From NCBI GenBank assembly GCA_015062085.1, contig SUVI01000185.1, forward strand, positions 1-6,127: a stretch of DNA of 6,127 nucleotides, in the 5' to 3' direction. Made by a program: the position numbers and the translations under genes. Below are positions 5,902 to 6,127 of the stretch, in pieces. Positions within the stretch are counted from its first letter, which is position 1. Each line of letters opens with the position of its first letter. Origin of the DNA: Planctomycetaceae bacterium (GTDB lineage Bacteria; Planctomycetota; Planctomycetia; Pirellulales; Thermoguttaceae). The notes under the pieces were generated by a model. The model worked only from the letters and a program-made list of their open reading frames with translations, was not told the origin of the DNA and did no database searches.

Positions 5902-6127
5902 ATGAATGTACGTGCCTGTATCAAGATGCTTCGCCCGACCCAGTGGACGAAAAATGGTTTTCTTCTGCTTCCGATCCTTTTCGGAAACGCGTTCACGCAT
6001 TGGACGGTGAGCCAGATCCTGCTTTTCAGCGGAAGTGCTTTTGCGGCATTCTGCTGCTGGTCAAGCACGGTCTACATTCTGAACGACATTCTTGACCGAA
6101 AGACCGACGCGCTTCATCCCCGAAAGA
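5902..6127 (+). CDS. UbiA-family prenyltransferase, decaprenyl-phosphate phosphoribosyltransferase-like, N-terminal fragment
   Basis: The reading frame is open from ATG 5902 to the window end, giving 75 residues. It starts MNVRACIKMLRPTQWTKNGF, where the 'LRPTQWTKN' opening (10-18) is typical of the UbiA subgroup that includes mycobacterial DPPR synthase (Rv3806c). The aspartate-rich signature NDILDRKTD (61-69) matches NDxxDxxxD, which binds Mg2+ and the diphosphate of the substrate, and is followed by 'ALHPRK', again like the DPPR group. Those enzymes move phosphoribose from PRPP onto decaprenyl phosphate in the inner membrane, the first step towards polyprenyl-phosphate pentose donors for envelope glycans. 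Two membrane spans are visible (about 19-30 and 38-60). No Shine-Dalgarno precedes ATG 5902; an in-frame TTG at 5869 is a weaker alternative. Other UbiA enzymes remain possible because the rest of the protein is missing. Confidence 0.8.
   Translation, partial: MNVRACIKMLRPTQWTKNGFLLLPILFGNAFTHWTVSQILLFSGSAFAAFCCWSSTVYILNDILDRKTDALHPRK

Overview
This 6.1 kb window looks like bacterial chromosome of roughly even base composition. No rRNA, tRNA or complete phylogenetic marker gene is present. The readable-by-eye intergenic repeat at about 3128-3291 (runs such as cacgaaaaac, ttttcgtg and cacagagg) is a style I associate with the Planctomycetota/Lentisphaerota/Verrucomicrobiota group and a few other phyla. 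I therefore suggest a PVC-type bacterium, at low confidence.

Layout, left to right. (1) 1-140, minus: the first 46 codons of a PD-(D/E)XK / Rpn-like nuclease or transposase-related protein, with a good ribosome binding site and a near-consensus sigma70 promoter (204-231). (2) 390-3053, plus: a full-length Cas3 HD nuclease-helicase with all expected motifs. (3) 3054-3403: a 350-base gap holding an interspersed repeat with inverted elements, a weak terminator-like hairpin and a short 12-bp tandem repeat. (4) 3404-3712, minus: a small Cas2 of the type I-E kind, facing cas3 tail to tail. (5) 3713-3837: the cas2 leader, filled by a 21-bp tandem repeat with a TATAAT box beyond it. (6) 3838-5718, minus: a large multi-spanning membrane protein with a 12-bp minisatellite inside its coding sequence. 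(7) 5719-5901: a divergent promoter region. (8) 5902-6127, plus: the start of a UbiA-family, decaprenyl-phosphate phosphoribosyltransferase-like gene, cut by the window end.

The main point of interest is the CRISPR content. An apparently intact Cas3 and an apparently intact type I-E Cas2 sit in convergent orientation. Between and beside them there is no Cascade gene, no cas1 and no CRISPR array. In ordinary I-E loci cas3 and cas2 lie at opposite ends of one operon, so this looks like the two ends of a locus joined after loss or relocation of the middle, or like two dispersed genes that work with components elsewhere. The sequence alone cannot decide. The right-hand genes (membrane protein, UbiA enzyme) suggest an unrelated cell-envelope polyprenyl-phosphate sugar function and probably mark the edge of the CRISPR-derived segment.
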